A DNA stretch of 64,000 bases, taken from the NCBI RefSeq assembly GCF_013522825.1, contig NZ_JAAMQZ010000012.1, forward strand, positions 1 through 64,000, given 5' to 3'. Source of the stretch: Stutzerimonas stutzeri. GTDB taxonomy: Bacteria; Pseudomonadota; Gammaproteobacteria; Pseudomonadales; Pseudomonadaceae. The notes beneath the pieces are model-generated. The model did no database searches. It saw only the letters and a list, made by a program, of their open reading frames with translations, and had not been told where the DNA came from. This document shows positions 44,366 to 52,687 of the stretch, in pieces (position 1 is the stretch's first letter; each line of letters opens with the position of its first letter). The position numbers were made by a program, and so were the translations under genes.

Positions 44366-45499
44366 TCAGGCCCTGCCCCAGCTGCGCAGGTCTTCGACGA
44401 ACAGACCCGGTACTTCCATTGCAGCGAAATGCCCCCCCTCGACGAGGTCACTCCAGCCCGACAGGTTGTAGACCAGCTCGGCACGGCTGCGTGGCGGTAC
44501 CGGAGCCAGCGCGTCGCCACTGCAGGCAGCGAAGTGGGTCGGTGTCTCGCAGCGAGTACCCGCCGGCAGAATGGTGAAGCCGTCCCTGACCACGCCCGGA
44601 TAGAACCAGGCGGCGCTAGTGAAGCTGCCGGTCATGACATAGAGGCTGATGTTGGTCAGCAGGCTCTCGAGGCTGAATACCGTCTCGAAGGGGCGCTGAC
44701 GCAGGTCGGCCCAGTCATGGAAGCGTTCGAGAATCCACGCGGCCTGCCCCAGCGGATTGTCCGCCGCGGCCCAGGCGATGGATTGCGGCTTGAACATCTG
44801 TACCGCCGCGTAACCACTGTAGAGGCGCTGCGCCGCATCGGCACTAGCCTGCCAGGCCTTCTCCGCATCGTTCTGCGGCGGCGTCAGCGAGCGGAAACCG
44901 AGCATGTTGAGGTGGATGGCCTCCACCGAAGCGCCATGATCCAGCCCCAGCCAGGAGGTGACGATGGCACCCCAGTCGCCGCCCTGGGCGCGATAGCGGG
45001 CGTAGCCGAGCACCTCGGTCATCAGCTTGTTCCAGATGACCGCAGTTTGCCTTTGAGTAGTCACGCCGGCGGGCTTACCACTGAAGCCGAAACCCGGCAG
45101 GCTGGGTATTACCAGGTCGAAGGCATCCTCGGCCTTGCCGCCGTGGCGCGACGGATAGGCCAGCGGCTCGATGGCTTGCCAGAACTCGAAATGCGATCCT
45201 GGCCAGCCATGGGTCAGCAGCAGCGGCCGGCGCCCTTGCGCCTCACCCTTGACGTGCAGGAAATGCACCAGCTGGCCGTCGATCTCCACTTGATACTGGG
45301 GGAAGCGGTTCAGACGCGCCATACAGGCCTGCCAGTCGAAGCTCTCCACCCAGTATTTCTGCACCTGGGCGAGGAACCCGGCATCGCAACCAAACGCCCA
45401 GCCGCTGTCCACTGGTGCCGGAGGTAGGCGACAATCGGCCACCTTGTGCAAGACACGATCGATTTCGCCCTGCGACCACTCAACCTGAAATTGTTTCAT
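44366..45499 (-). CDS. epoxide hydrolase, EHN-type (microsomal/juvenile-hormone type)
   Basis: A 377-residue epoxide hydrolase. The N-terminal EHN region includes the FDWQACMARLNRFPQY segment, followed by HGWPG (residues 97-101) and nucleophile Asp175 in GGDWGAIV. It opens an epoxide to a trans-diol on a bulky substrate. It is the third gene of the 47590-44366 operon, after an SCP-2 thiolase-like and a crotonase gene. An epoxide intermediate fits a pathway that begins with oxygenases, and the SnoaL protein at 36839 may be a second epoxide-acting enzyme. Confidence 0.88.
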   Translation of the reverse strand: MKQFQVEWSQGEIDRVLHKVADCRLPPAPVDSGWAFGCDAGFLAQVQKYWVESFDWQACMARLNRFPQYQVEIDGQLVHFLHVKGEAQGRRPLLLTHGWPGSHFEFWQAIEPLAYPSRHGGKAEDAFDLVIPSLPGFGFSGKPAGVTTQRQTAVIWNKLMTEVLGYARYRAQGGDWGAIVTSWLGLDHGASVEAIHLNMLGFRSLTPPQNDAEKAWQASADAAQRLYSGYAAVQMFKPQSIAWAAADNPLGQAAWILERFHDWADLRQRPFETVFSLESLLTNISLYVMTGSFTSAAWFYPGVVRDGFTILPAGTRCETPTHFAACSGDALAPVPPRSRAELVYNLSGWSDLVEGGHFAAMEVPGLFVEDLRSWGRA

Positions 45500-45556
45500 T
45501 TTTATTCTTCGCCTCGTCGAGTCGGATTATTGAATAGGTAATGCCTGCCACAACGC

Positions 45557-46375
45557 TCAGGACCAGGACCACGCGGGATCGCGCTTTTCCATAAACGCCT
45601 TGCGCGCCTCGGCGGAGTCGTTATAGCGGGTCACCCGCCCGGTGTAGTCCTGCTCGATACGGTAGCCGTCGCGCAACGACAGTTCCTCGACCCGGCTCAG
45701 CGACTCCTTGCCCAGGCGCAGGCCGATCGGGCTGTTGCGGGCGATCTGCGCCGCCAATGACTGGGCCGCACCGAGCAGCTCGTCGGGGGCAACCACCTCT
45801 TCCACCGCGCCCAGGCGGTAGAACTCCTGGGCCGGCACCGTCTCGCCGGTGAAGAACATCCGGCGGGTCTTGAACGGGCCCACCAGGCGCTGCAGGTGGC
45901 GGGCGCCGCCCAGCACGCCAACCTTGATCTCCGGTACCGAGAAGCTGGCATTCTCCGAGGCCAGAAGCATGTCGCAACTGGCGACCATCAGCACGCCCAC
46001 ACCGATGCACTTGCCATTGATTGCGGCGATCACCGGCAGCGGGCAATCGTAGATGGCATGGAACATCTCGCGTACCACCGCGCCCGGGTCCAGCAAGTCG
46101 ATGGTGGTGTCGTCCTCGACCAGTTGCCGCGCATGACGACGTGCCGAATCGTTCAGGTCGATACCGCCGCAGAACAGCTTTTCCCCTGCGGCGGTGAACA
46201 CGATGACGCTGGCTTCGGTGGTGCGCGCCAGGATATTGAAGGTGGCCGTCAGTTCACGAATGGCCACCGAATCCAGCGCATTGACCGGTGCACGATCCAG
46301 GGTCACGGTGGCGACGCGGTCGCGGATCTCGGTTCGTACGTGGCGCATGTCGGCCAGGCGGGAAAGGGTGCTCAT
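45557..46375 (-). CDS. crotonase-family enoyl-CoA hydratase-like protein
   Basis: A 272-residue crotonase with FCGGIDLNDS and NGKCIGVGVLMVA at the oxyanion hole. One hydratase glutamate is present (FSVPEIKVGV) while the other is replaced (GVGVLMVASCD). A single glutamate is typical of isomerases and some unusual hydratases. It sits 57 nt after the epoxide hydrolase start in the direction of transcription, and 63 nt downstream of the SCP-2 thiolase-like gene. Confidence 0.83.
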   Translation of the reverse strand: MSTLSRLADMRHVRTEIRDRVATVTLDRAPVNALDSVAIRELTATFNILARTTEASVIVFTAAGEKLFCGGIDLNDSARRHARQLVEDDTTIDLLDPGAVVREMFHAIYDCPLPVIAAINGKCIGVGVLMVASCDMLLASENASFSVPEIKVGVLGGARHLQRLVGPFKTRRMFFTGETVPAQEFYRLGAVEEVVAPDELLGAAQSLAAQIARNSPIGLRLGKESLSRVEELSLRDGYRIEQDYTGRVTRYNDSAEARKAFMEKRDPAWSWS

Positions 46376-46438
46376 GCTAGGGGTCTCCGTTATCGGGTCG
46401 GGGCGCCGGAGCTGCCGGAGCCTGGGTTCTTGCCTGGT

Positions 46439-47590
46439 CTACAGCGTGTCCGCCGTCCCCAGAATCATGGTCGCCTGGCTGGACAAGGTGCCGCCGTTGG
46501 CGTGGGCAAGCGCCAGTTGTGCTCCAGCCACCTGGCGCTCCCCGGCTTCGCCGCGCAGTTGCCGGCAGGACTCGACCATGGTGAACAGCCCATACATACC
46601 TGGATGGCAGCAGGACAATCCGCCGCCATTCGTGTTGACCGGCAACGAACCACCGGGGGCGATGTTGCCGTCGGCGACGAAACGCCCGCCCTCACCCTTG
46701 GGGCAGAAGCCAAGGTCTTCGAGAAACAGGATGGTATTGATGGTGAAGGCGTCGTAGAGCTGCACGACGTCGATGTCTTGCTGGCCGACGCCAGCGATGG
46801 CGTAGGCCCGCTGGCCCGACTCGCGGGCGGCGGTGACGGTGAAGTCGGTAGACTGATCCACCCCCGAATACCAGGTCGCGGCGGCGGCGCCCAGAACGTG
46901 GATGGGTTGCGCATGGAGGTCACGGGCACGGTCGGCGCGGGTCAGCACGATGGCGGCGGCGCCATCGGTGACCAGGCAGCAGTCACGAACGCTGAGCGGA
47001 TCGGAAACCATGCGCGCCTTCAGGCAGTCCTCGATGGTCAACTCGTCGCGGGCGAAGGCTTCGGGATTCAGCCGGGCCCAACTGCGCGCCGCTACCGCCA
47101 CTTCCGCCAGGTGCTCGCGCGTGGTGCCGTACTCATGCATATGCCGGGACGCCGCCAAGGCATATGACGACAAGGGCGTCAGCGGCTTATAGGGCTTCTC
47201 GTAGGGTGACGGCAGGCGCATCGACACGAGACCACCGGACGCAGTGCGCTGATTACTGCCGTAGATGATCAGTGCGGTATCGCAATACCCCGCATCTAGC
47301 ATCAGGCTGGCGGTTATCACATGCGAGTGGAAGGCCGAACCTCCCGTGCGATTGTTCTCGGTGAAGCGCGGGGTGATACCCAGATATTCCGCCGCGCTCA
47401 GCCCGGACAACGCATCGTCCGGAGTGCAGACGAAGAGCGCATCGACAGCGGCCAGGCCGAGGCCGGCATCCTGCAGCGCCAGCACCGCAGCCTGTGCCGC
47501 CAGATCCAGCGGACGCATGCCGGGAGACTCGCCCATGCCATAGGTGGCCGCACCAACTATGGCCGCTCGACCACGAGGAAACTGTTCCAT
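46439..47590 (-). CDS. SCP-2 thiolase-like protein / Ltp2-type aldolase
   Basis: A 383-residue thiolase-superfamily protein with the SCP-x pattern: N-terminal RAAIVGAATYGMG, a central YDAFTINTILFLEDLGF segment, and NTNGGGLSCCHPG near the C-terminus. The usual thiolase nucleophile segment CASG is replaced by TGGSAFHS, so it probably cannot do classical thiolysis. In cholesterol side-chain catabolism such proteins are retro-aldolases that need a DUF35 partner; the DUF35 protein at 5116 fits. It leads the operon 47590-44366. Confidence 0.82.
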   Translation of the reverse strand: MEQFPRGRAAIVGAATYGMGESPGMRPLDLAAQAAVLALQDAGLGLAAVDALFVCTPDDALSGLSAAEYLGITPRFTENNRTGGSAFHSHVITASLMLDAGYCDTALIIYGSNQRTASGGLVSMRLPSPYEKPYKPLTPLSSYALAASRHMHEYGTTREHLAEVAVAARSWARLNPEAFARDELTIEDCLKARMVSDPLSVRDCCLVTDGAAAIVLTRADRARDLHAQPIHVLGAAAATWYSGVDQSTDFTVTAARESGQRAYAIAGVGQQDIDVVQLYDAFTINTILFLEDLGFCPKGEGGRFVADGNIAPGGSLPVNTNGGGLSCCHPGMYGLFTMVESCRQLRGEAGERQVAGAQLALAHANGGTLSSQATMILGTADTL

Positions 47591-47651
47591 TGACCCACTC
47601 CACTGGCGACCTTTCAGGTGGGCCGCATTGTTCTGGACTTGATTACAATAA

Positions 47652-47666
47652 CTAACATAATATCAG
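47652..47666. promoter_or_regulatory. operator copy 9 (CTAAC-N5-ATCAG)
   Basis: CTAACATAATATCAG lies in the 175-bp divergent region between the SCP-2 thiolase-like gene (61 nt) and the alpha/beta hydrolase gene (99 nt). A TTA/TAA context on both sides extends the dyad. Confidence 0.75.
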
Positions 47667-47765
47667 TTAATAGCCAAGCTAACCCATGCCTGCAGCTGGT
47701 GCAAGCCGCACCTGAAGTGGGATATCTGTCGAACGTTCAGCCTCCATGATGGACAAGAGCATTAC

Positions 47766-48662
47766 ATGAGCGAGTTGCCAAGTAGCCCCCCCCCCCTTGC
47801 TGCAGCCCATCCCGAGTGGCTCGATAAAGCCCTGGCGCAGCCAGGTCGTTCGCATTATGTCGAGGCCAACGGTGCGCGCCTGCATTTCCTGTCCTGGGGC
47901 TTCGAGGACAGGCATAAGCCCACCCTGCTGTTCGTCCATGGTTTTCGCGGTCATGCCCACTGGTGGGACTTCATCGCCCCCTGGTTCACCGAGAATTACC
48001 GGGTGGTGGCCATGGATCTATCCGGTATGGGTGACAGCTCCCACCGTGCGCAATACGACGCCAGCACCCCGAGCGGTGACATCGCAGCAATCACCGAGCA
48101 CATCAGCCAGTCCCCGGTGATCGCCATCGGTCACAGCTATGGCGGCTCGCGCCTGTTGCGCGCCTGCAGCGAGAGGCCCGAGCTGTTCCAGCGCCTGGTG
48201 ATAGTCGACAGCTATGTCGTGTTCGAGGGTGAAAGCCTGCCGTCCGAACCCATCAAGGTACGTGGCAACCACCAGTATCCGGACCTCGCCAGCGGCGCGG
48301 CACGCTTTCGCCTGATTCCCGCCCAGGCGGATGCCGTGCCAGGACTGGTGGAGCATGTGGCCCGGCACTCCTTGCGACGCGACGCAGGTGGCTGGTGCTG
48401 GAAATTCGACACCAGCCTGCCCCCGGGCGGTGCCCGTGAGGCCGATGGCGGACGAATGCTCGCGCGGGTGACCCGCCCGGTCGACTACCTCTATGGCGAG
48501 CTCAGCGTCGTGGTCAATCGCCAGCGCGCCGAGCGAATCGTCCAGGCCCTGCCCCAGGCCCGCGGTCCAATAGCGATCCCCACTGGCCATCATCATCTGA
48601 TGTTCGACCAGCCCCTCGCCCTGATCAGTACTCTGCGTGCGCTCCTCGCCACGCAGCCTTGA
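47766..48662 (+). CDS. alpha/beta hydrolase with poly-C tract
   Basis: A 298-residue alpha/beta hydrolase with HGFRGHAHWW, nucleophile Ser124 in GHSYGG and the C-terminal HHHLMFDQP histidine region. It is paralogous to the 40200 protein. Codons 7-10 contain an uninterrupted run of 11 cytosines (47786-47796), so slippage could switch the frame. It leads a three-gene operon with a MaoC hydratase and an SDR. The reaction is unknown; ester or carbon-carbon hydrolysis fits the context. Confidence 0.87.
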   Translation: MSELPSSPPPLAAAHPEWLDKALAQPGRSHYVEANGARLHFLSWGFEDRHKPTLLFVHGFRGHAHWWDFIAPWFTENYRVVAMDLSGMGDSSHRAQYDASTPSGDIAAITEHISQSPVIAIGHSYGGSRLLRACSERPELFQRLVIVDSYVVFEGESLPSEPIKVRGNHQYPDLASGAARFRLIPAQADAVPGLVEHVARHSLRRDAGGWCWKFDTSLPPGGAREADGGRMLARVTRPVDYLYGELSVVVNRQRAERIVQALPQARGPIAIPTGHHHLMFDQPLALISTLRALLATQP

Positions 48663-48681
48663 AGCCCCCAGGAAGACCACA

Positions 48682-49542
48682 ATGGCCATCGACTACGAGA
48701 AGCTCCTCGAGCTGCAGATCCCCGACACCCAGCAGAGCTACACGCACAAGGACACCATCCTCTATGCCCTGAGCCTGGGCTATGCCAGCGACCCGCTCGA
48801 CCGCCGGCAATTGCCCCTGGTATACGAAGCGGATCTGCAGGCCGTGCCGACCATGGGCGTGGTGCTCGCCCACCCCGGCTACTGGCCACGAACCCTGAAC
48901 ACCGGCCTGGACTGGGTGCGTATCGTGCACGCCGAACAGGGGCTGACCCTGCACAAACCGCTGCCGGCCGAAGCACGGGTGGTCGGCAAGTCGCGGGTGG
49001 TGGACATCATCGACAAAGGCGCCGACAAGGGCGCACTGATTACCTATGAGCGGCGCATTCTCGAACGCGACAGCGGCGACCCCTTGTGCACCATCACCCA
49101 GACCATGCTGGCCCGGGGCGATGGCGGTTTCGGTGGCCCGCAACGCAGCGTCGCACCGCCCCCGGCGGTACCGGAGCGGGCCGCCGACCACTGCGTGGAT
49201 CTGCCGACCCTGCCGAACATGGCCCTGCTCTATCGCCTGAATGGCGACTGGAACCCCCTGCATGCCGACCCGGACGTGGCGCACAAGGCCGGTTTCGGTC
49301 GCCCGATTCTGCATGGCCTGGCCACCTGGGGAATCGCCGGCCGGGCCATCATGCAGGCGGTGTGCGATTTCGACGGCAGCCGCATCGCCTCGATATTCGG
49401 CCGATTCACCGCGCCCGCCTATCCGGGCGAGACCTTCCGCACGGAAATCTGGGTCGACGGCCCTCTCGTCTCGTTCCGCGTGCGCGCCCTGGAGCGCGAC
49501 GTGATCGTCATCAACAACGGCCGCGTCGAGCTGCGCGACTGA
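48682..49542 (+). CDS. MaoC-type enoyl-CoA hydratase 2
   Basis: A 286-residue double-hotdog dehydratase. It has the full hydratase-2 motif YRLNGDWNPLH (residues 184-194), with catalytic Asp189 and His194, followed by GFGRPILHGL. The layout matches the hydratase domain of peroxisomal multifunctional enzyme type 2, which gives 3R-hydroxyacyl-CoA and works on bulky branched or steroid acyl chains. The start at 48682 has AGGAAG upstream. The SDR 20 nt downstream is the natural 3-hydroxyacyl-CoA dehydrogenase partner. Confidence 0.9.
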   Translation: MAIDYEKLLELQIPDTQQSYTHKDTILYALSLGYASDPLDRRQLPLVYEADLQAVPTMGVVLAHPGYWPRTLNTGLDWVRIVHAEQGLTLHKPLPAEARVVGKSRVVDIIDKGADKGALITYERRILERDSGDPLCTITQTMLARGDGGFGGPQRSVAPPPAVPERAADHCVDLPTLPNMALLYRLNGDWNPLHADPDVAHKAGFGRPILHGLATWGIAGRAIMQAVCDFDGSRIASIFGRFTAPAYPGETFRTEIWVDGPLVSFRVRALERDVIVINNGRVELRD

Positions 49543-49562
49543 CCCGCCAAGGAGCAACGCCG

Positions 49563-50390
49563 ATGACACCCCAAGACATTCGTCTGAACGACAAGGTCGC
49601 CTTCATCACCGGTGGCGCCGGGGGCCTGGGCGCCGGCATCGCCGAGAACCTGGCCAATTTCGGTGCCCGCGTGGTGATCGCCGACATCGACGCCGCAGCG
49701 GGCGAACGCCTGGTCGCAGCCATTCGCGAGAAAGGCGGTGACGCCCTGTTCGTGCCTACCGACGTCAACCACAGCGAGCAGATCATCGCCGCGGTGGCAC
49801 GTGCCGCCGAGCATTTCGGCCGTCTCGACATCCTTGTCAACAATGCCGGCGGGGTGCGCCGCACCCCCTTCCTGGAGCAGACCGAGAAAAGCTGGCGCAA
49901 GCACATCGACTTCAACCTGATCAGCACACTCACCGCCACCCAGGCCGCCGCCAAGGTCATGATCGAGGGCGGGCGCGGCGGCACCATCGTCAATATCGCC
50001 AGCAGCGAGGGCCTGCGCGCCGCGCCGGGATTCGCCGTATACGCGGCTTGCAAGGCCGGGATGATCAGTTTCACCCGCTCGATGGCCCTGGAGTTGGCCG
50101 AACACGATATACGTGTGCACGCGCTGGCCCCGGATATGATCCTCACTCCCGGCCTCAAGCCGTATTTCGACGCGGTGGGAGAAGCCGGCGCCGCTGCACG
50201 CAACCGCTACATCCCCATGGGCCGACTGGGCTCGACCGACGAACTGGCCGGCGTGGTGATATTCTTGGTCTCCAGCCTGGCCAGCTACGTCACCGGTCTG
50301 ACCCTGCCGGTGGACGGTGGCGCCATCGCCTCCAGCGGCTGGACCCGCTCGCCGCAGACCGGCGCCTGGGATCTGTACCATGCGCAGTGA
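49563..50390 (+). CDS. short-chain dehydrogenase (probable 3-hydroxyacyl-CoA type)
   Basis: A 275-residue SDR with ITGGAGGLGAGIA at the cofactor site, NNAGG, a serine in NIASSEG and catalytic YAACK. With the MaoC hydratase just upstream it looks like the split form of the peroxisomal multifunctional enzyme type 2 (dehydrogenase plus hydratase 2). ATG 49563 follows AAGGAGCAACGCC. It is the last gene of the operon; 115 nt of non-coding sequence precede the small ORF at 50506. Confidence 0.88.
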   Translation: MTPQDIRLNDKVAFITGGAGGLGAGIAENLANFGARVVIADIDAAAGERLVAAIREKGGDALFVPTDVNHSEQIIAAVARAAEHFGRLDILVNNAGGVRRTPFLEQTEKSWRKHIDFNLISTLTATQAAAKVMIEGGRGGTIVNIASSEGLRAAPGFAVYAACKAGMISFTRSMALELAEHDIRVHALAPDMILTPGLKPYFDAVGEAGAAARNRYIPMGRLGSTDELAGVVIFLVSSLASYVTGLTLPVDGGAIASSGWTRSPQTGAWDLYHAQ

Positions 50391-50505
50391 ACGGCCCCCG
50401 GCCGCAAGCTCGCCCACCGTTCGCGGGAGGCCTAGGAGCTGATGTGCCAGCGTGGCGGTGGCGATATAGTCAACGTCTCGTCAGAATCGGGACGGGCATA
50501 GAATC

Positions 50506-50682
50506 ATGGACGAAGGCCTCGGCGCGGTCTTGGGCATTGTCCTGTCAAACGAAGCGAATATCGACCTTTTCGACATTCGCCCAACCGCCATATCACGGCC
50601 GGCGAATTCGGCCGCAGACTCCGACGGCGGCCAAGCATCGACCGATACGCTGGGCATCACCAGAGCCCCATTTGACGAATGA
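50506..50682 (+). CDS. small ORF overlapping the TetR start
   Basis: A 58-residue frame, MDEGLGAVLGIVLSNEANID..., stops at TGA 50680-50682 and overlaps the ATG of the TetR gene as ATGA. That arrangement suggests translational coupling, which would also explain the lack of a ribosome site before the TetR start. I do not recognise the peptide and see no strong Shine-Dalgarno site before it, so it may be chance. Confidence 0.3.
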   Translation: MDEGLGAVLGIVLSNEANIDLFDIRPTAISRPANSAADSDGGQASTDTLGITRAPFDE

Positions 50683-51341
50683 GTGTTCCATTGACCAACC
50701 AAGCACACCTTGCAACCACCAAAGCCAAAGGGCGCCCCCGCAAGCAGCTCGATGCCGCTCTGTTGGAGGCAGCCGCCGCGGAGTTCTTTGAATATGGCTA
50801 CACCGACGCAAATCTCGAGCGCATCGCCGCTGCCAGCGAAACCACCAAACCGGCCCTGTATCGGCGTTATCCAAGCAAGGAAGCACTATTCAAGGCCACG
50901 CTCGATCACATGGCCAAAGATTTCGAGCTGGACCTGAGTTTCCTCGATCCGTCCCGGCCAGTCGCGGACGCCTTGTATGACTTGGCGCGCCTATTCCACG
51001 AAAAGCTGGGCTCCTCCAGGGTGATCGCCATGACTCGGCTCGGCGCCCAGGAAAGCGCCAAGTTCCCCAAGTTGATCCTACATTTTCGCGAAACTGTGAT
51101 GAAAGGCTTCATGGGGCCTATCACCGCCTATTTTCAATGGCTCAATGACAGCCGTGTGACCCGCATGCCGGACACCCTCGAGGGGGCAATCATCTTCTCG
51201 ACACTGACCGGACGCCCTCTGGAACGCCTGCTGGGGGTGGTCGTGCCCGATGAAAAGGTCGAGCCGTACCTACGCGAACTGGTGCGTTTCTTCCTCGCGG
51301 GGTACTCCCCTACGACAAACGAAGGCACAGACGGCCGATAG
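50679..51341 (+). CDS. TetR-family transcriptional regulator
   Basis: A 220-residue regulator with an AT-hook-like start (KAKGRPRKQLD) and a helix-turn-helix at about residues 35-75 (LERIAAASETTKPALYRRY). The remaining helices form the effector domain. No strong operator copy lies before it; a poor match, TCAAC-N5-GTCAG, occurs at 50470-50484. It is the second candidate for the regulator of the repeated palindrome. Its position in the middle of the catabolic block, outside any enzyme operon, suits a pathway-wide repressor. Confidence 0.88.
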   Translation: MSVPLTNQAHLATTKAKGRPRKQLDAALLEAAAAEFFEYGYTDANLERIAAASETTKPALYRRYPSKEALFKATLDHMAKDFELDLSFLDPSRPVADALYDLARLFHEKLGSSRVIAMTRLGAQESAKFPKLILHFRETVMKGFMGPITAYFQWLNDSRVTRMPDTLEGAIIFSTLTGRPLERLLGVVVPDEKVEPYLRELVRFFLAGYSPTTNEGTDGR

Positions 51342-51446
51342 GTCGTCGAAAAATAGGCGGGTAGCCCCCACCTAGCGCACTACCACGATGACGGATAGGA
51401 ACAGGCGAGTTAGCCTGCTGCCCACCGCCGCGATTAGAACAGATGC

Positions 51447-52646
51447 TCAGCGGATCGCCCCCATTGCCCGCAGGGCGGCCAATTCGGCATCGCTCACGCC
51501 GATCTCGCGCAGTACTTCGTCGGTGTGTTCAGCGAAGCGCGGCCCCGCCTTCAACTTGCCAATCGGTTTCTCATCGAACTGTGCCGGCGACACCCCCACC
51601 AGATATTGCCCAGCCTGGTCGACATCTACCGGGCTGACGAAGCCGTTCTCCAGAGCCTGGGGATCGGCGAGCACCTCCGCCGGACTCTGAACCGGGGCCC
51701 AGACCCCTTCCAGCGTCTTGAAACGGGTGCACCAGTCGGCGTAGTCACGAGTGGCAAACACCTCATTCAGCTCCATGACTAAGGCCTGGGAATTCACATG
51801 ACGCGTGGCGGCATCCTTGAAGCGCGGATCGTCGAGCAGCTCTGGCCTTTCGATATGCGCGACGAAATCCGGCCACCACTTCTCCATCAGCAGGCACAGG
51901 GCGATCCAGCGGCCGTCGCGGGTGCGGTAGTTGTTGGCCAGGGCAAAGGAGCTTTCCGCCTGCCGCTCGACTGGGATGGTCGGCACGCCGATGCTGGTGG
52001 CCAGTAGCGACTGTGACATCAGGTAGGTTCCGACCATGTAGAGGGCGTTGTCCACCACTGCGCCTTTGCCCGTTCGCTCGCGCCGGAACAGCGCTGCGGC
52101 AATCGCCCCCGCCAGAGTCACGCCGCCAGTGAGATCGCCAATAGAGCCTGGTTGTTTGGGAGGCGCCTCGCCGGGCAGGGTCTGATTGAAACCAGCCCCA
52201 GAACGGCACCATGACGAGGGATAGTCGAATCCGCCATCGCCGGCCAGAGCCCCGTGCAAACCGTAGCCGCTGCCACGAGCATAAATCAGTTTCGGGTTGC
52301 GCTTGAACAGATCCGCCGGCTCGATGCCCAGCTTCATCCGCGCATCGGCGCGCATATTGGTGAGGAAAACATCAGCCTCCTCTATCAAACGATACAGCTG
52401 CTCCCTCCCCACCTCCTGGGTCAGATCCAGGGCGATTCCACGTTTGCCACGGTTGCCAGTTTCAAAGAACGGGTTGACTCTTCCGTCTGCCCCCGGCAGC
52501 CGCATGTGGCGAGAGGCATCGCCCCCTTGGGCACGCTCGACCTTGATCACATCTGCCCCCCAATCGGCCAGAACCATGGCTGCGGCCGGCACATAGGTAT
52601 GCTCGGCCACCTCGATCACGCGAATGCCGCTCATCAAGTCGTACAT
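51447..52646 (-). CDS. CoA-transferase family III (CaiB/BaiF)
   Basis: A 399-residue family III CoA-transferase. Landmarks are VLADWGADVIKVER near residue 30, GNRGKRGIALDL, and the catalytic aspartate in GGFDYPSSWCRSG at about residue 148. It moves CoA from one acyl-CoA to another acid, saving ATP. GGAGGAGCT precedes ATG 52646. It is the last gene of the GMC, aldehyde dehydrogenase, crotonase and CoA-transferase operon, so it could activate the acid made by the aldehyde dehydrogenase. BaiF-type enzymes act on bile-acid CoAs, but that cannot be concluded here. Confidence 0.9.
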   Translation of the reverse strand: MYDLMSGIRVIEVAEHTYVPAAAMVLADWGADVIKVERAQGGDASRHMRLPGADGRVNPFFETGNRGKRGIALDLTQEVGREQLYRLIEEADVFLTNMRADARMKLGIEPADLFKRNPKLIYARGSGYGLHGALAGDGGFDYPSSWCRSGAGFNQTLPGEAPPKQPGSIGDLTGGVTLAGAIAAALFRRERTGKGAVVDNALYMVGTYLMSQSLLATSIGVPTIPVERQAESSFALANNYRTRDGRWIALCLLMEKWWPDFVAHIERPELLDDPRFKDAATRHVNSQALVMELNEVFATRDYADWCTRFKTLEGVWAPVQSPAEVLADPQALENGFVSPVDVDQAGQYLVGVSPAQFDEKPIGKLKAGPRFAEHTDEVLREIGVSDAELAALRAMGAIR

Positions 52647-52687
52647 AGCTCCTCCGTTGGCAGGATCATGCCTTCATCATCCGGTGC

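Noticed and set aside
50470..50484. A thirteenth operator copy before the stand-alone TetR gene
   Set aside because: TCAACGTCTCGTCAG has one perfect half, but the other matches at only two of five positions, and the spacer is not AT-rich as in the other sites.
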